In this document: one piece after another, positions 1 to 7,554 of the stretch | Position numbering within the stretch: position 1 is the first letter of the stretch | Layout: each line of letters starts with the position of its first letter | NCBI GenBank assembly: GCA_944393725.1 | Contig: CALYBC010000009.1 | Location: forward strand, 122,595 to 186,594 | DNA: 64,000 nucleotides | Origin: an uncultured Alphaproteobacteria bacterium | GTDB taxonomy: Bacteria > Pseudomonadota > Alphaproteobacteria > RF32 > CAG-239 | Reading direction: 5' to 3' | The notes under the pieces: generated by a model | The model's database searches: none | What the model was told of the DNA's origin: nothing | Seen by the model: only the letters and a program-made list of their open reading frames with translations | Position numbers and translations under genes: made by a program

Positions 1-1626
1 AAGTCAACTGCTTGGAAAAGACTTGAAAGCCAAGCGAAAAAAATGCGCAAAATTCAAATGCGTGACATGTTTGATAAGGATCCTAAAAGAGCTGAAAAGT
101 ATACTTTGAAGCTTGATAATATGGTGCTCGATTTTTCTAAAAACATTATTGACGACAAAACTTTTGAATGTTTGCTGAAACTTGCTAAACAAGCCAAAGT
201 AAAACAAAAAATCGAGCAAATGTTCGCCGGAGATAAAATAAACATTACCGAAAACAGAGCGGTTTTGCATATTGCCTTGCGTAATAAAGATAATACACCG
301 ATTTATGTCGACGGAAAAAATGTTATGCCGGAAATCAATAATGTGTTGGCTAAAATAAAGAGCTTTTCCGAAGCCGTGCGTTTGGGTAAGTTCAAAGGGC
401 ATACCGGCAAAAAACTAACCAATATTGTGAATATCGGTATAGGAGGTTCTGATTTGGGACCCAAAATGGCGGTAGAAGCTTTGAGAAAATATTGGGGAAA
501 GGGTATTAATTGCTATTTTATTTCTAATATTGACGGGACGGCTTGTGCAGAGGTTTTGAGTAAATTAGATCCCGAAACTACCTTGTTTATAGTTTGCTCT
601 AAAACATTTACTACCATCGAAACTTTGACCAATGCCAAAACTTGTCGTCATTGGTTGGTAGACGCTTTGGGCGAACCTGCCGTATCAAAACATTTTGTGG
701 CGGTTTCTACCAATGCTAAAGAAGTAGAGAAATTCGGAATTGATACCGAAAATATGTTTGAATTTTGGGATTTTGTTGGCGGCAGATATTCAATGTGGTC
801 GGCTATCGGGTTGATTATTGCCATTGCGGCCGGATATGATAATTTTGAAAAAATGTTAGCCGGTGCTAATGCAATGGATAAGCATTTCTTAAACAGCGAA
901 GCTGATAAAAATATTCCGCTCATCTTGGCTCTTATCAGTGTTTGGTACAATAACTTTTTTAATGTTCGCAATCATGCAGTTGTAGCCTATGACCAGTACT
1001 TAACTTATCTGCCGGCTTATTTACAGCAGCTGGTCATGGAAAGCAATGGTAAATTTGTTAATCTTGATAATAAGTTTATCAATTATCAAACATCTCCGGT
1101 GATTTTCGGTGGAGCAGGAACCGATGTTCAACATTCATTTTTCCAGATGATACATCAAGGAACCAGCTTTGTGCCTTGCGATTTTATTGTACCGGCAATT
1201 TCGCATAATGAGGTGGGTGAGCATCATGAGATTTTGCTTGCTAATGTTTTGGCTCAGAGCGAAGCTTTGATGAAGGGAAAAACAGTTGCCGAGGCGGCCA
1301 GTGAGTTAAAGTCGGCCGGAAAGTCGGTCGATGAAATAAACAGGCTTAAAAAGTATAAAAGCTTTAAGGGAAATCGTCCGTCTAATACCATAATATTCAA
1401 GAAAATTGATGCTTATGCTTTGGGTATGTTGGTGGCAATGTATGAGCATAAGACTTTTGTCGAAGGAGTTATTTGGAATATTGATTCGTTTGATCAAATG
1501 GGGGTCGAACTCGGAAAACAAATGGCTCTAAAAATATTGCCGGAATTGCAAGGAAGTCGCGAAAGCAAAGACCATGATTCCTCAACCAAAGCTTTAATCA
1601 AAATGATTAAAAAAATGAGAAAATAA
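1..1626 (+). CDS. pgi: Glucose-6-phosphate isomerase (5' end outside window)
   Basis: Interconverts glucose 6-phosphate and fructose 6-phosphate in glycolysis/gluconeogenesis, in the cytoplasm. The reading frame is open from base 1, and the residues before the first ATG (position 43) still match the family N-terminus (TAW..L then MRDMF), so the true start lies upstream and the gene is cut by the window edge. Family signatures are clear: NIGIGGSDLGP, the SKTFTT phosphate-binding loop, VGGRYS, catalytic Glu in MESNGK, His in the GTDVQHSFFQ stretch, and the C-terminal catalytic Lys in VELGKQ. At least 541 residues are visible, the usual length. The stop codon is immediately followed by the mutL start, which suggests co-transcription. 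Confidence 0.97.
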   Translation, partial: KSTAWKRLESQAKKMRKIQMRDMFDKDPKRAEKYTLKLDNMVLDFSKNIIDDKTFECLLKLAKQAKVKQKIEQMFAGDKINITENRAVLHIALRNKDNTPIYVDGKNVMPEINNVLAKIKSFSEAVRLGKFKGHTGKKLTNIVNIGIGGSDLGPKMAVEALRKYWGKGINCYFISNIDGTACAEVLSKLDPETTLFIVCSKTFTTIETLTNAKTCRHWLVDALGEPAVSKHFVAVSTNAKEVEKFGIDTENMFEFWDFVGGRYSMWSAIGLIIAIAAGYDNFEKMLAGANAMDKHFLNSEADKNIPLILALISVWYNNFFNVRNHAVVAYDQYLTYLPAYLQQLVMESNGKFVNLDNKFINYQTSPVIFGGAGTDVQHSFFQMIHQGTSFVPCDFIVPAISHNEVGEHHEILLANVLAQSEALMKGKTVAEAASELKSAGKSVDEINRLKKYKSFKGNRPSNTIIFKKIDAYALGMLVAMYEHKTFVEGVIWNIDSFDQMGVELGKQMALKILPELQGSRESKDHDSSTKALIKMIKKMRK

Positions 1627-3426
1627 ATGCCGATAAGAATTCTGCCGTCAAACCTTGTTAACCAAATTGCCGCAGGTGAGGTCGTAGAGAGGCCGGCATC
1701 GGTGGTTAAAGAATTGGTGGAAAATGCATTAGATGCCGGTGCCAGCAGTGTGGAGGTTAGCTTATCCGAGGGCGGAAAAACACTAATTACCGTAACCGAT
1801 AACGGCAAAGGTATGAGTGCGGAAGAACTCAGTTTGGCGGTTGAACGACATGCAACCTCAAAGTTACCTGATGACAACTTGTTTAATATCTGTTTCTTTG
1901 GTTTTCGCGGAGAAGCTTTGCCTTCTATTGCTTCCGTGTCGAAGCTAAGTATTGTAACCAGAAAAAAAGAAGATGATTCTGGGTGGAAAATTGAGGTGAA
2001 CGGCGGAAAAAAATCTGAGGTAATGCCCGCAGCATATAATAAAGGAACCAGAATCGAGGTTAGGGATTTGTTTTATGCTACACCGGCAAGATTAAAATTT
2101 TTGAAAACCGCTGCGAGCGAAACCGCCGCTTGTGTAGATGTGTTGCAAAGGATAGCCTTGGCTAATCCGGAGGTTAGTTTTTCTTTGTATGCCGATGGCA
2201 AAAAGAAATTTTATTATCCTGCTGCCGCCGGTGATTTGTTTGAAGCACGAATTGAGAGACTTTCTGCCGTTATGGGCAAAGAATTCAGAGATAATGCAAT
2301 ATTAATCGATGCCGCACGAGAGAATCTGAAAATAAGCGGCTATATTTCGTTGCCGACACTAAATAAAGCCAATTCTTTGTCGCAATTCTTGTTTGTAAAT
2401 AATCGACCGGTAAGAGATAAACTATTGCTTGGTGCGATTAAGGGTGCTTATCAAGATGTTTTGACGGCAGGACGCTATCCGATGTGTGCGTTGTTTTTTG
2501 ATTTGCCGCCGGAAGATGTTGATGTGAATGTGCATCCGACAAAAGCCGAAGTCAGATTTTATGATAATAATCTGGTCAGAGGTTTATTGGTAACGGCAAT
2601 TAGAAATGCTTTAGAAAGAGCTTCGGGAAAAACTTCCAATACATTGGATTTAAACAAAATTGCAGTGCCGGAATATTCAAGGCCAATGGAATTATCAGAG
2701 CCACAACCATTTGTTTTTGCAACAGGATCGAATATTTGGCAAAGTCGTCCGAATCATGCAAGCACACAAGCTGTTTTACCGGAGTTAGAGCACAAATTTT
2801 CGCTTAAAGTAGAAGCACAACCAGAGGTAAATAATGTTGAAAAAATAGGTCCGTTGGGATTAGCAAAGGCTCAATTTAACGACACTTACATTATATCGCA
2901 GACGCCGGAAAGTATTATAATAGTTGACCAACATGCGGCTCATGAACGAATTGTGATGGAAAAGTTAAAAGAAGGCCTGCGTGAGCATAAACAAGCAACA
3001 CAGATTCTATTGATTCCGGAGATTGTTGAACTTAATCCGGCCGAAAAATCCAGGATTTTGGAAAATGCCGAACAACTACAGCAGTTGGGACTGGAAATTG
3101 AAGAGTTTGGAACTACGGCGGTTATAGTGCGTGAGATTCCGGCACTGCTGGGTAGTGTAGATGTCTCAGGATTGGTTCGGGATATTGCCGAACAAATGGT
3201 AGAGTGGGGCGGAGCTTTTGAACTAAAAGAGAAATTGCATCTGGTTTGTGCCACGATGGCTTGTCATGGATCGGTGAGAGCTGGTAGAAGACTTAATGCT
3301 GAGGAAATGAACCGCTTACTTAGAGATATGGAAAGGACTCCGCATTCGGGACAATGCAATCATGGTCGTCCGACTTATGTGGAACTGAAAATTAAAGATA
3401 TTGCCCATTTATTTGATAGGAAATAA
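1627..3426 (+). CDS. mutL: DNA mismatch repair protein MutL
   Basis: GHKL ATPase that couples MutS mismatch recognition to strand incision. N-terminal ATP-binding motifs are intact: ENALDAGA, DNGKGM, ATSKL and GFRGEAL within the first 110 residues, followed by VHPTKAEVRF in the transducer domain. The C-terminal domain has DQHAAHERIVME, which fits the DQHA(X)2E(X)4E metal-binding endonuclease motif, plus ACHGSVRAG and CNHGRP. This is therefore an endonuclease-type MutL, as in MutH-lacking bacteria, rather than the E. coli type. At 599 residues it has normal length. It starts directly after the pgi stop, with no intergenic base. Confidence 0.96.
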   Translation: MPIRILPSNLVNQIAAGEVVERPASVVKELVENALDAGASSVEVSLSEGGKTLITVTDNGKGMSAEELSLAVERHATSKLPDDNLFNICFFGFRGEALPSIASVSKLSIVTRKKEDDSGWKIEVNGGKKSEVMPAAYNKGTRIEVRDLFYATPARLKFLKTAASETAACVDVLQRIALANPEVSFSLYADGKKKFYYPAAAGDLFEARIERLSAVMGKEFRDNAILIDAARENLKISGYISLPTLNKANSLSQFLFVNNRPVRDKLLLGAIKGAYQDVLTAGRYPMCALFFDLPPEDVDVNVHPTKAEVRFYDNNLVRGLLVTAIRNALERASGKTSNTLDLNKIAVPEYSRPMELSEPQPFVFATGSNIWQSRPNHASTQAVLPELEHKFSLKVEAQPEVNNVEKIGPLGLAKAQFNDTYIISQTPESIIIVDQHAAHERIVMEKLKEGLREHKQATQILLIPEIVELNPAEKSRILENAEQLQQLGLEIEEFGTTAVIVREIPALLGSVDVSGLVRDIAEQMVEWGGAFELKEKLHLVCATMACHGSVRAGRRLNAEEMNRLLRDMERTPHSGQCNHGRPTYVELKIKDIAHLFDRK

Positions 3427-3428
3427 AA

Positions 3429-4205
3429 ATGAGTGTGTTTATGCATGGATTGTTGGCAGCGTTGGCGGCCGGAATGTTTACCGGTCTGGGCGGATTGTGT
3501 ATATTTGTAAAAAAACGGTACTCAAAATCGGAAATTAACCAACTGCTTAATTTGGCTGCCGGAGTGATGTTGGCGGCATCATTCTTTTCGCTGTTGGTAC
3601 CGTCTATGAATGATATCATCAAATATGATGAGCAAAATTTATATAAAGATGCTTTGGCTTATGTGTTGTCGGTTTTTGTCGGGGTGTTGTTGGTGTGGAT
3701 ATTAAATCTTGTATTGCCGCACGAACATAATGCCATGGGACGGCATGGGCCGAATTTTGATGTGAAAAAAGCATGGCTGTTTATTATTGCCATAACTTTG
3801 CATAAGCTTCCCGAGGGATTGGCCGTGGGAGTTGCGTACGGAGCCGAGACAATAATTAATCCGTTGTCTTTGGTGATCGGTATTGCCGTTCATAATGTTC
3901 CTGAAGGACTTACCATCGCCATATCTTTAATTGGAGCAGGGTATTCTAAATTTAAGGCGTCTGCCGTGGCTTTTTTAATCGGCTTTATGCAGCCGATAGG
4001 GGCATTGGTCGGATTGTTGTTGATGGATATCAGCTTTAATATTATTCCTTATGGAATGGCCTTGGCAGGAGGTACGATGCTGTTTGTGGTGATAAATGAG
4101 ATTTTGCCTGAAACCTATGGCATGAAAAACAGCAATAAATCTGCTGCAGCGGTGTTCTTGGGTTTTATTATAATGACTTTTATCTCAATAGTTTTTCATG
4201 AATAA
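3429..4205 (+). CDS. ZIP-family divalent metal transporter
   Basis: Inner-membrane transporter of the ZIP (ZupT-like) family, expected to import zinc or other divalent metals. The 258-residue protein is almost entirely hydrophobic, with about eight membrane segments. The two hallmark helices carry HKLPEG (125-130) and HNVPEG (155-160), whose His and Glu residues form the transmembrane metal site. A His-rich cytoplasmic loop, PHEHNAMGRHG (97-107), is also typical. It follows mutL by two bases, so it is probably the last gene of a pgi-mutL-ZIP transcript. Substrate cannot be set from sequence. Confidence 0.9.
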   Translation: MSVFMHGLLAALAAGMFTGLGGLCIFVKKRYSKSEINQLLNLAAGVMLAASFFSLLVPSMNDIIKYDEQNLYKDALAYVLSVFVGVLLVWILNLVLPHEHNAMGRHGPNFDVKKAWLFIIAITLHKLPEGLAVGVAYGAETIINPLSLVIGIAVHNVPEGLTIAISLIGAGYSKFKASAVAFLIGFMQPIGALVGLLLMDISFNIIPYGMALAGGTMLFVVINEILPETYGMKNSNKSAAAVFLGFIIMTFISIVFHE

Positions 4206-4220
4206 AAAATAAAAAAACTG

Positions 4221-4248
4221 TTGACGGAAAAATAAAGTTAAGTTAAAT
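4221..4248 (+). promoter_or_regulatory. Candidate promoter of tRNA-Ser(GCU)
   Basis: TTGACG (4221-4226), a 16-base spacer and TTAAAT (4243-4248) lie 16 bases before the tRNA 5' end. The -35 box is near consensus and the -10 box matches at four of six positions. Confidence 0.5.
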
Positions 4249-4264
4249 ATAAGCCCAGTGCCGA

Positions 4265-4352
4265 GGAGAGTTGGCAGAGTGGTAATGCAGCGGATTGCTA
4301 ATCCGTCATCGGGAATACCGATGCACAGGTTCGAGTCCTGTACTCTCCGCCA
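4265..4352 (+). tRNA. tRNA-Ser(GCU)
   Basis: An 88-base cloverleaf with a long variable arm, as in serine tRNAs. The acceptor stem pairs GGAGAGT with ACTCTCC. The anticodon loop TTGCTAA gives anticodon GCU for AGC/AGU serine codons. The T-loop is GGTTCGAGTCC. CCA is encoded at the 3' end (4350-4352). Confidence 0.97.
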
Positions 4353-4360
4353 CTAAAAAA

Positions 4361-4391
4361 CAGCCGTTTGCTTTGCAAGCGGCTGTTTTTT
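4361..4391 (+). terminator. Rho-independent terminator after tRNA-Ser(GCU)
   Basis: An 11-bp hairpin (CAGCCGTTTGC / GCAAGCGGCTG, one G-U pair) with a 3-base loop is followed by a run of six T. The rest of the gap to the next gene (4392-4532) contains no ORF or RNA that I can support, apart from a short possible inverted tRNA fragment at 4397-4412. Confidence 0.85.
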
Positions 4392-4532
4392 GTATTGGAG
4401 ACAGGACTACCCATTTAGGAACTTAAGCTTGCTTGCATTGTAAATAAAATTCCGGTTGATTTTTTTTATAACTGTGATATGAGAAAAATGTCATCTAATT
4501 TTTATTGTTAAATCTAAAAAAATTATTTTTTT

Positions 4533-4805
4533 ATGAAAACTTTTGCTTATATCTGTGGGTTGATTTTATGGTTTTTCATTGCCGTAATTTTGACAACTTT
4601 AATCGGTGCATTTTGCGGCTTGGTTGTCGGATGGTTCTTCGGAGACATAATTCTCGGAATCTTGTCTTGCTTGGGAATTAAAGGGTTTGCAATGTGGCAA
4701 ATCGGGGCTTTCTTAGGATTTGTCGGCGGCTTCTTTAGAGGTACGACGATAAATCATAATATTCGTCAGAGCGATTTAAGAGAAAAATCAACCTATGATT
4801 TTTAA
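4533..4805 (+). CDS. Small membrane protein, 90 residues
   Basis: Unrecognised. The protein has two or three hydrophobic stretches: residues 4-35, a Gly-rich segment at 38-52, and 55-70 with GAFLGFVGGFF. The tail is short and polar. Repeated Gly at helix-packing spacing suggests a tightly packed inner-membrane bundle. No good ribosome binding site precedes the ATG. The gene is followed 14 bases later by a strong terminator on the same strand, which supports a real, short transcription unit. No function is inferred. Confidence 0.6.
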   Translation: MKTFAYICGLILWFFIAVILTTLIGAFCGLVVGWFFGDIILGILSCLGIKGFAMWQIGAFLGFVGGFFRGTTINHNIRQSDLREKSTYDF

Positions 4806-4818
4806 GTTATTACTTTTC

Positions 4819-4851
4819 AGCGATCTCGATACTTTGCGAGGTCGCTTTTTT
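4819..4851 (+). terminator. Rho-independent terminator
   Basis: A 10-bp stem (AGCGATCTCG / CGAGGTCGCT, one G-U pair) followed by TTTTTTA, just after the 90-residue membrane protein. Confidence 0.85.
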
Positions 4852-4947
4852 ATATTTATATTGTTTGACTTTGTTTTATTTATGAAATATTCATATGGTT
4901 GTTGAGGTAATGCGACTGATGACAGTTGTGCGATAAGGAGAAAAATT

Positions 4948-5571
4948 ATGGATGTTGAAAAGCTTGAAAAATTAGCTGCTCTAAAGGAAAAAGGAATTCT
5001 TACGCAAAAAGAATTTGATGAGCAGAAAAAAATATTACTTAATGAAGATGATGAAAAGCCCAAAACAAAAAATACTAAAAAATCAAAAAACAGCAAAAAA
5101 ACATCAATTTCTGATGATGAGGATTTATCGTTGTGGGAGTATTTTATAAAATGTACTTTTGAAAAATATGCCTCTTTTAAGGGGAGAGCTCGCAGAAAAG
5201 AATTCTTTGGATTTTATTTGTTTTATATATTAATATCTTTTGTAATTCAGTTGTTTGTTGCACTGGTTTCAGGAGGAAATCCAGAAGCAGTACAAATTAT
5301 TGGTTGGTTAATCTCGTTGTTTATGTTCTTGCCTATTTTGGGTGTTACCGTCAGAAGGTTGCATGATGTTAATTATTCGGGATGGTGGGCAGCATCACCA
5401 TATGTAATGGTATTCTTTGTGATATCTGCAATGCTTCTTCAAACACCGGTGCTGATGGTGTTTGCTGTGTTGGCATTTTTGATTTCTTTTGTTCCGTTGG
5501 TAGCGTGCTTTTTCAAAAGCGATATGGAGGAAAATGATTATGGCGAAGTTCCTGCAGGAGTGATAGAATAA
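4948..5571 (+). CDS. SHOCT-like plus DUF805 membrane protein
   Basis: Residues 3-31 form a short charged helix-turn unit (KLAALKEKGILTQKEF) of the SHOCT type. A Lys/Asp-rich linker follows to about residue 55. Residues 65-205 are a DUF805 (YhaH-like) domain: FKGRARRKEFFGF, about four membrane helices, and the signature VRRLHDVNYSGWW. The family is inner-membrane and of unknown function. The start ATG has AAGGAG seven bases upstream. The next gene begins one base after the stop and carries its own SHOCT unit at the opposite end, so the pair is an operon and the two proteins may interact. The domain call is firm; the role is unknown. Confidence 0.85.
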   Translation: MDVEKLEKLAALKEKGILTQKEFDEQKKILLNEDDEKPKTKNTKKSKNSKKTSISDDEDLSLWEYFIKCTFEKYASFKGRARRKEFFGFYLFYILISFVIQLFVALVSGGNPEAVQIIGWLISLFMFLPILGVTVRRLHDVNYSGWWAASPYVMVFFVISAMLLQTPVLMVFAVLAFLISFVPLVACFFKSDMEENDYGEVPAGVIE

Positions 5572-5572
5572 T

Positions 5573-5944
5573 ATGGCTTTGTTACTATATTTGATTTATA
5601 TCTTTTTAATCCTTTTTATTCTTTATTGGATTATTCAGGTCCCTATCAGGATAGCCAAGAGTAGGGGAGTTTCTGGAAGTGAGTTGACAACAATTTCAAT
5701 ATTGAGTTGGTGCGGAATTCTTTTTGTCGGGTTTACTTGGTTTATTGCCATCGTTTTGGCATTGATTTGGCAGCCGAAAGATTGGATAGATAAAAGCAAG
5801 GCTATACCCGAAAAAGAAAAAAATGCTAACAAACTTGATAGTCTTGAAATGTTGGAAAAACTTGGAAATCTTAAAGAAAAAGGGATTATAACCGAACAGG
5901 AATTTAAAAAAGAAAAAAACAAAATAATGAAGAATATAACATAA
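5573..5944 (+). CDS. Membrane protein with C-terminal SHOCT unit
   Basis: A 123-residue protein with two hydrophobic segments (about 2-22 and 40-66). The second, ending in FIAIVLALIWQPKDW, resembles the Imm_superinfect (superinfection-immunity) membrane fold, but the match is weak. Residues 93-121 (LEKLGNLKEKGIITEQEF) are a SHOCT-type unit nearly identical in pattern to the N-terminus of the preceding DUF805 protein. Spacing to that gene is one base, so they are co-transcribed. A terminator follows directly. No enzymatic motif is present. Confidence 0.75.
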   Translation: MALLLYLIYIFLILFILYWIIQVPIRIAKSRGVSGSELTTISILSWCGILFVGFTWFIAIVLALIWQPKDWIDKSKAIPEKEKNANKLDSLEMLEKLGNLKEKGIITEQEFKKEKNKIMKNIT

Positions 5945-5948
5945 TTTA

Positions 5949-5980
5949 ATACCCCCGATTTTAGTTCGGGGGTATTTTTT
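5949..5980 (+). terminator. Rho-independent terminator
   Basis: A perfect 10-bp stem (ATACCCCCGA / TCGGGGGTAT) followed by five further T, closing the SHOCT/DUF805 pair. Confidence 0.9.
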
Positions 5981-6006
5981 AATTGTTTGCAACAAATAAC
6001 TTGTTT

Positions 6007-6035
6007 TTGACACTTGTGCAAATGTGTTGTAGAAC
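6007..6035 (+). promoter_or_regulatory. Candidate sigma-70 promoter of the terC-like gene
   Basis: Perfect -35 TTGACA (6007-6012), a 17-base spacer, and -10 TAGAAC (6030-6035), lying between a terminator and the gene start. Confidence 0.6.
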
Positions 6036-6072
6036 TCGTTTTAACTGAATAAATCAATGGAGAGTTTGTCAA

Positions 6073-7047
6073 ATGTGGGAAAAAATCGAATATTTGTTTA
6101 CTCATCATGCCGTATTGTCTCAAGAGGCAATGTGGGGCATTTTCGGCGTGGTGGTTTTGGCCTTGTTGTTTTTTGATTTGTTCTTGTTTAATCGGAAAAA
6201 TGAAGTGCCGAATTTTACTCATACCTTGGTATTGTGTATTCTATACATAGCTGCTGCTTGTGTGTTCGGTGTGTTTGTTATATATGAAGAGGGCGCTGCA
6301 AAAGGTATGGACTTTTTTACAGGCTTTTTGGTCGAAAAAAGTTTGTCCTTGGATAATATCTTTATAATGTCTTTGGTGTTTGCTTCCATTGGTGTGCCGC
6401 GTCAATATCAACATCGGGTGTTGTTTTGGGGTATCCTGGGTGCTATTGTTATGAGAGCTTTGCTGATTTATGTCGGCGAAACATTAATTGCCAATTTCCA
6501 TTGGGTGCTTTATGTGTTTTCTGCTGTATTGGTTTATACCGGAGCTAAAATGCTTGTGGTTAAAAACGAAGAAAATGCTGATTTTAAAGACTCGAAAATA
6601 TTTAATGTAATTGCAAAAATATTTCGCGTTACCAAAAGAGTTCACGGACCGCAATTTGTAGTGAAGAAAAATAAAAAATACTATATAACTCCACTTTTGT
6701 TTGCTCTTTTGGTAATTGAAACCATGGATGTTATTTTCGCTTTAGACAGTATTCCTGCGATATTCTTGATTACACAAGATGTGTTTATTGTTTATACAAG
6801 TAACATATTTGCTATTTTGGGGTTGCGTGCTTTGTATTTCTTATTGGAAGCCGTTGTTCATAAGTTCAAATATTTGAAGCCGGCTTTGGCAATTATTTTA
6901 ATCTTTATAGGACTTAAAATATTTGTACCGAAGTTGTTTGGTTTTGAGTTAGAAGCTTGGCATTCTTTGTCGGTTACTTTCGGACTTTTGTTTGCCGGTA
7001 TCGCGTTTTCTATGTATAAAAGCAGAGAAAACAGACAAGCTGAATAA
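6073..7047 (+). CDS. TerC/Alx family integral membrane protein
   Basis: A 324-residue polytopic inner-membrane protein of the TerC/Alx family, linked to tellurite resistance and to manganese efflux in characterised members. It has about nine hydrophobic helices. The two conserved acidic motifs are present: EKSLSLDNIF and ETMDVIFALDSIPA. The ATG has GGAGAG about seven bases upstream. The gene stands alone with its own candidate promoter. No yybP-ykoY (manganese) riboswitch could be seen in the short leader, although this RNA often precedes terC homologues. Metal specificity is not proven. Confidence 0.88.
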   Translation: MWEKIEYLFTHHAVLSQEAMWGIFGVVVLALLFFDLFLFNRKNEVPNFTHTLVLCILYIAAACVFGVFVIYEEGAAKGMDFFTGFLVEKSLSLDNIFIMSLVFASIGVPRQYQHRVLFWGILGAIVMRALLIYVGETLIANFHWVLYVFSAVLVYTGAKMLVVKNEENADFKDSKIFNVIAKIFRVTKRVHGPQFVVKKNKKYYITPLLFALLVIETMDVIFALDSIPAIFLITQDVFIVYTSNIFAILGLRALYFLLEAVVHKFKYLKPALAIILIFIGLKIFVPKLFGFELEAWHSLSVTFGLLFAGIAFSMYKSRENRQAE

Positions 7048-7062
7048 AAGTGAAAAAAACTC

Positions 7063-7091
7063 TTGCCAAAAAAATAAATGCGTATTATATT
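7063..7091 (+). promoter_or_regulatory. Candidate promoter of tRNA-Lys
   Basis: TTGCCA (7063-7068), a 17-base spacer and TATATT (7086-7091), 20 bases upstream of the tRNA 5' end. Confidence 0.65.
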
Positions 7092-7111
7092 CCGCTCTGT
7101 CATTGATTGAC

Positions 7112-7187
7112 GGGTGCGTAGCTCAGTTGGTAGAGCAACTGACTCTTAATCAGTGGGTCTGGGGTTCGAACCCCCACGCGCCTACCA
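7112..7187 (+). tRNA. tRNA-Lys(CUU)
   Basis: A 76-base cloverleaf. The acceptor GGGTGCG pairs with CGCGCCT, the D-arm is TAGCTCAGTTGGTAGAGC, the anticodon loop CTCTTAA gives anticodon CUU, and the T-arm is GGGGTTCGAACCCCC. CCA is encoded. A second, partial copy of its 3' part lies downstream (see the entries at 7221 and 7362). Confidence 0.97.
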
Positions 7188-7219
7188 ATAAAAAAGGTCT
7201 CTTTATGAGACCTTTTTTT
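7176..7219 (+). repeat. 44-bp direct repeat, copy 1 (tRNA-Lys 3' end plus terminator)
   Basis: Covers the last 12 bases of tRNA-Lys, including CCA, and the whole terminator. It is identical base for base to 7362-7405, 186 bp downstream. Confidence 0.95.
7191..7219 (+). terminator. Terminator of tRNA-Lys
   Basis: Stem AAAAAGGTCTC / GAGACCTTTTT with loop TTTAT and seven T in total. An identical copy recurs at 7377-7405 after the duplicated tRNA end. Confidence 0.88.
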
Positions 7220-7220
7220 G

Positions 7221-7361
7221 TTGGATAGGTAATGTCGGGTTTGAACCCCAGAGGCTGGGGTTCGACTACCAGCGAAAGCGATACGGGGGTATCGCGGTGA
7301 GCGGAGCTCATGAGCGCCAGTGCAACTCGAGCCTTTTATAAAAGGCGAAGAGTAACCCTTT
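7221..7361 (+). other. Structured tRNA-adjacent element A
   Basis: A non-coding stretch between the two 44-bp repeats. It begins with a degenerate inverted copy of the tRNA-Lys T-arm (GAACCCCAG, 7243-7251), then a direct copy of the T-arm 5' half (CTGGGGTTCGA, 7255-7265). A core of about 88 bases (7266-7353, starting CTAC and ending AGT) follows, then AACCC leading into repeat copy 2. Hairpins: GAACCCCAG / CTGGGGTTC, GCGATAC / GTATCGC (7278-7295), and GCCTTTTATAAAAGGC (7331-7346). The core shares its layout with the element after tRNA-Pro at 53322. No ORF is credible here. Confidence 0.8.
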
Positions 7362-7405
7362 ACGCGCCTACCAATAAAAAAGGTCTCTTTATGAGACCTT
7401 TTTTT
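7362..7405 (+). repeat. 44-bp direct repeat, copy 2 (tRNA-Lys 3' end plus terminator)
   Basis: Exact copy of 7176-7219: the 3' acceptor strand with CCA, then the same terminator hairpin and T-run. It has no complete tRNA in front of it, so it is a tRNA fragment, not a second gene. Confidence 0.95.
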
Positions 7406-7489
7406 ATGGAAGAGGTTTAATGTTAGAGTGTTTTTGAGCTAAATTAAGAGTGCTTTTTTATAATATTTTGTTTGTTTCTTAATAATTGC

Positions 7490-7519
7490 TTGCTTTAATT
7501 TCTTTTTTTAATATACAAT
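7490..7519 (+). promoter_or_regulatory. Candidate promoter of the AsmA-like gene
   Basis: TTGCTT (7490-7495) with TATACA (7512-7517, 16-base spacer) or TACAAT (7514-7519, 18-base spacer), about 40 bases before the start codon. Confidence 0.45.
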
Positions 7520-7554
7520 AAGTGCGAAAGTTTTTTAACAAGGAGATATTATCT

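Noticed and set aside
5981-6072. yybP-ykoY manganese riboswitch before the TerC gene
   Set aside because: The leader after the candidate promoter is only about 30 bases, too short for that RNA.
6992-7228. ORF on the plus strand reading through tRNA-Lys
   Set aside because: It spans the TerC stop region, the tRNA and its terminator; no ribosome binding site and no protein-like composition.
7221-7361. A second intact tRNA or a tmRNA piece
   Set aside because: Only T-arm and acceptor 3' fragments are present; no D-arm, anticodon arm or tag-peptide frame could be assembled, and the sequence matches tRNA-Lys, not tmRNA.
7176-7405. Ordinary integrated island bounded by attL/attR at a tRNA
   Set aside because: The interval between repeats is about 140 bp and has no integrase or gene; the inverted tRNA copy is not part of normal attachment-site duplication. 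The same holds at tRNA-Pro.
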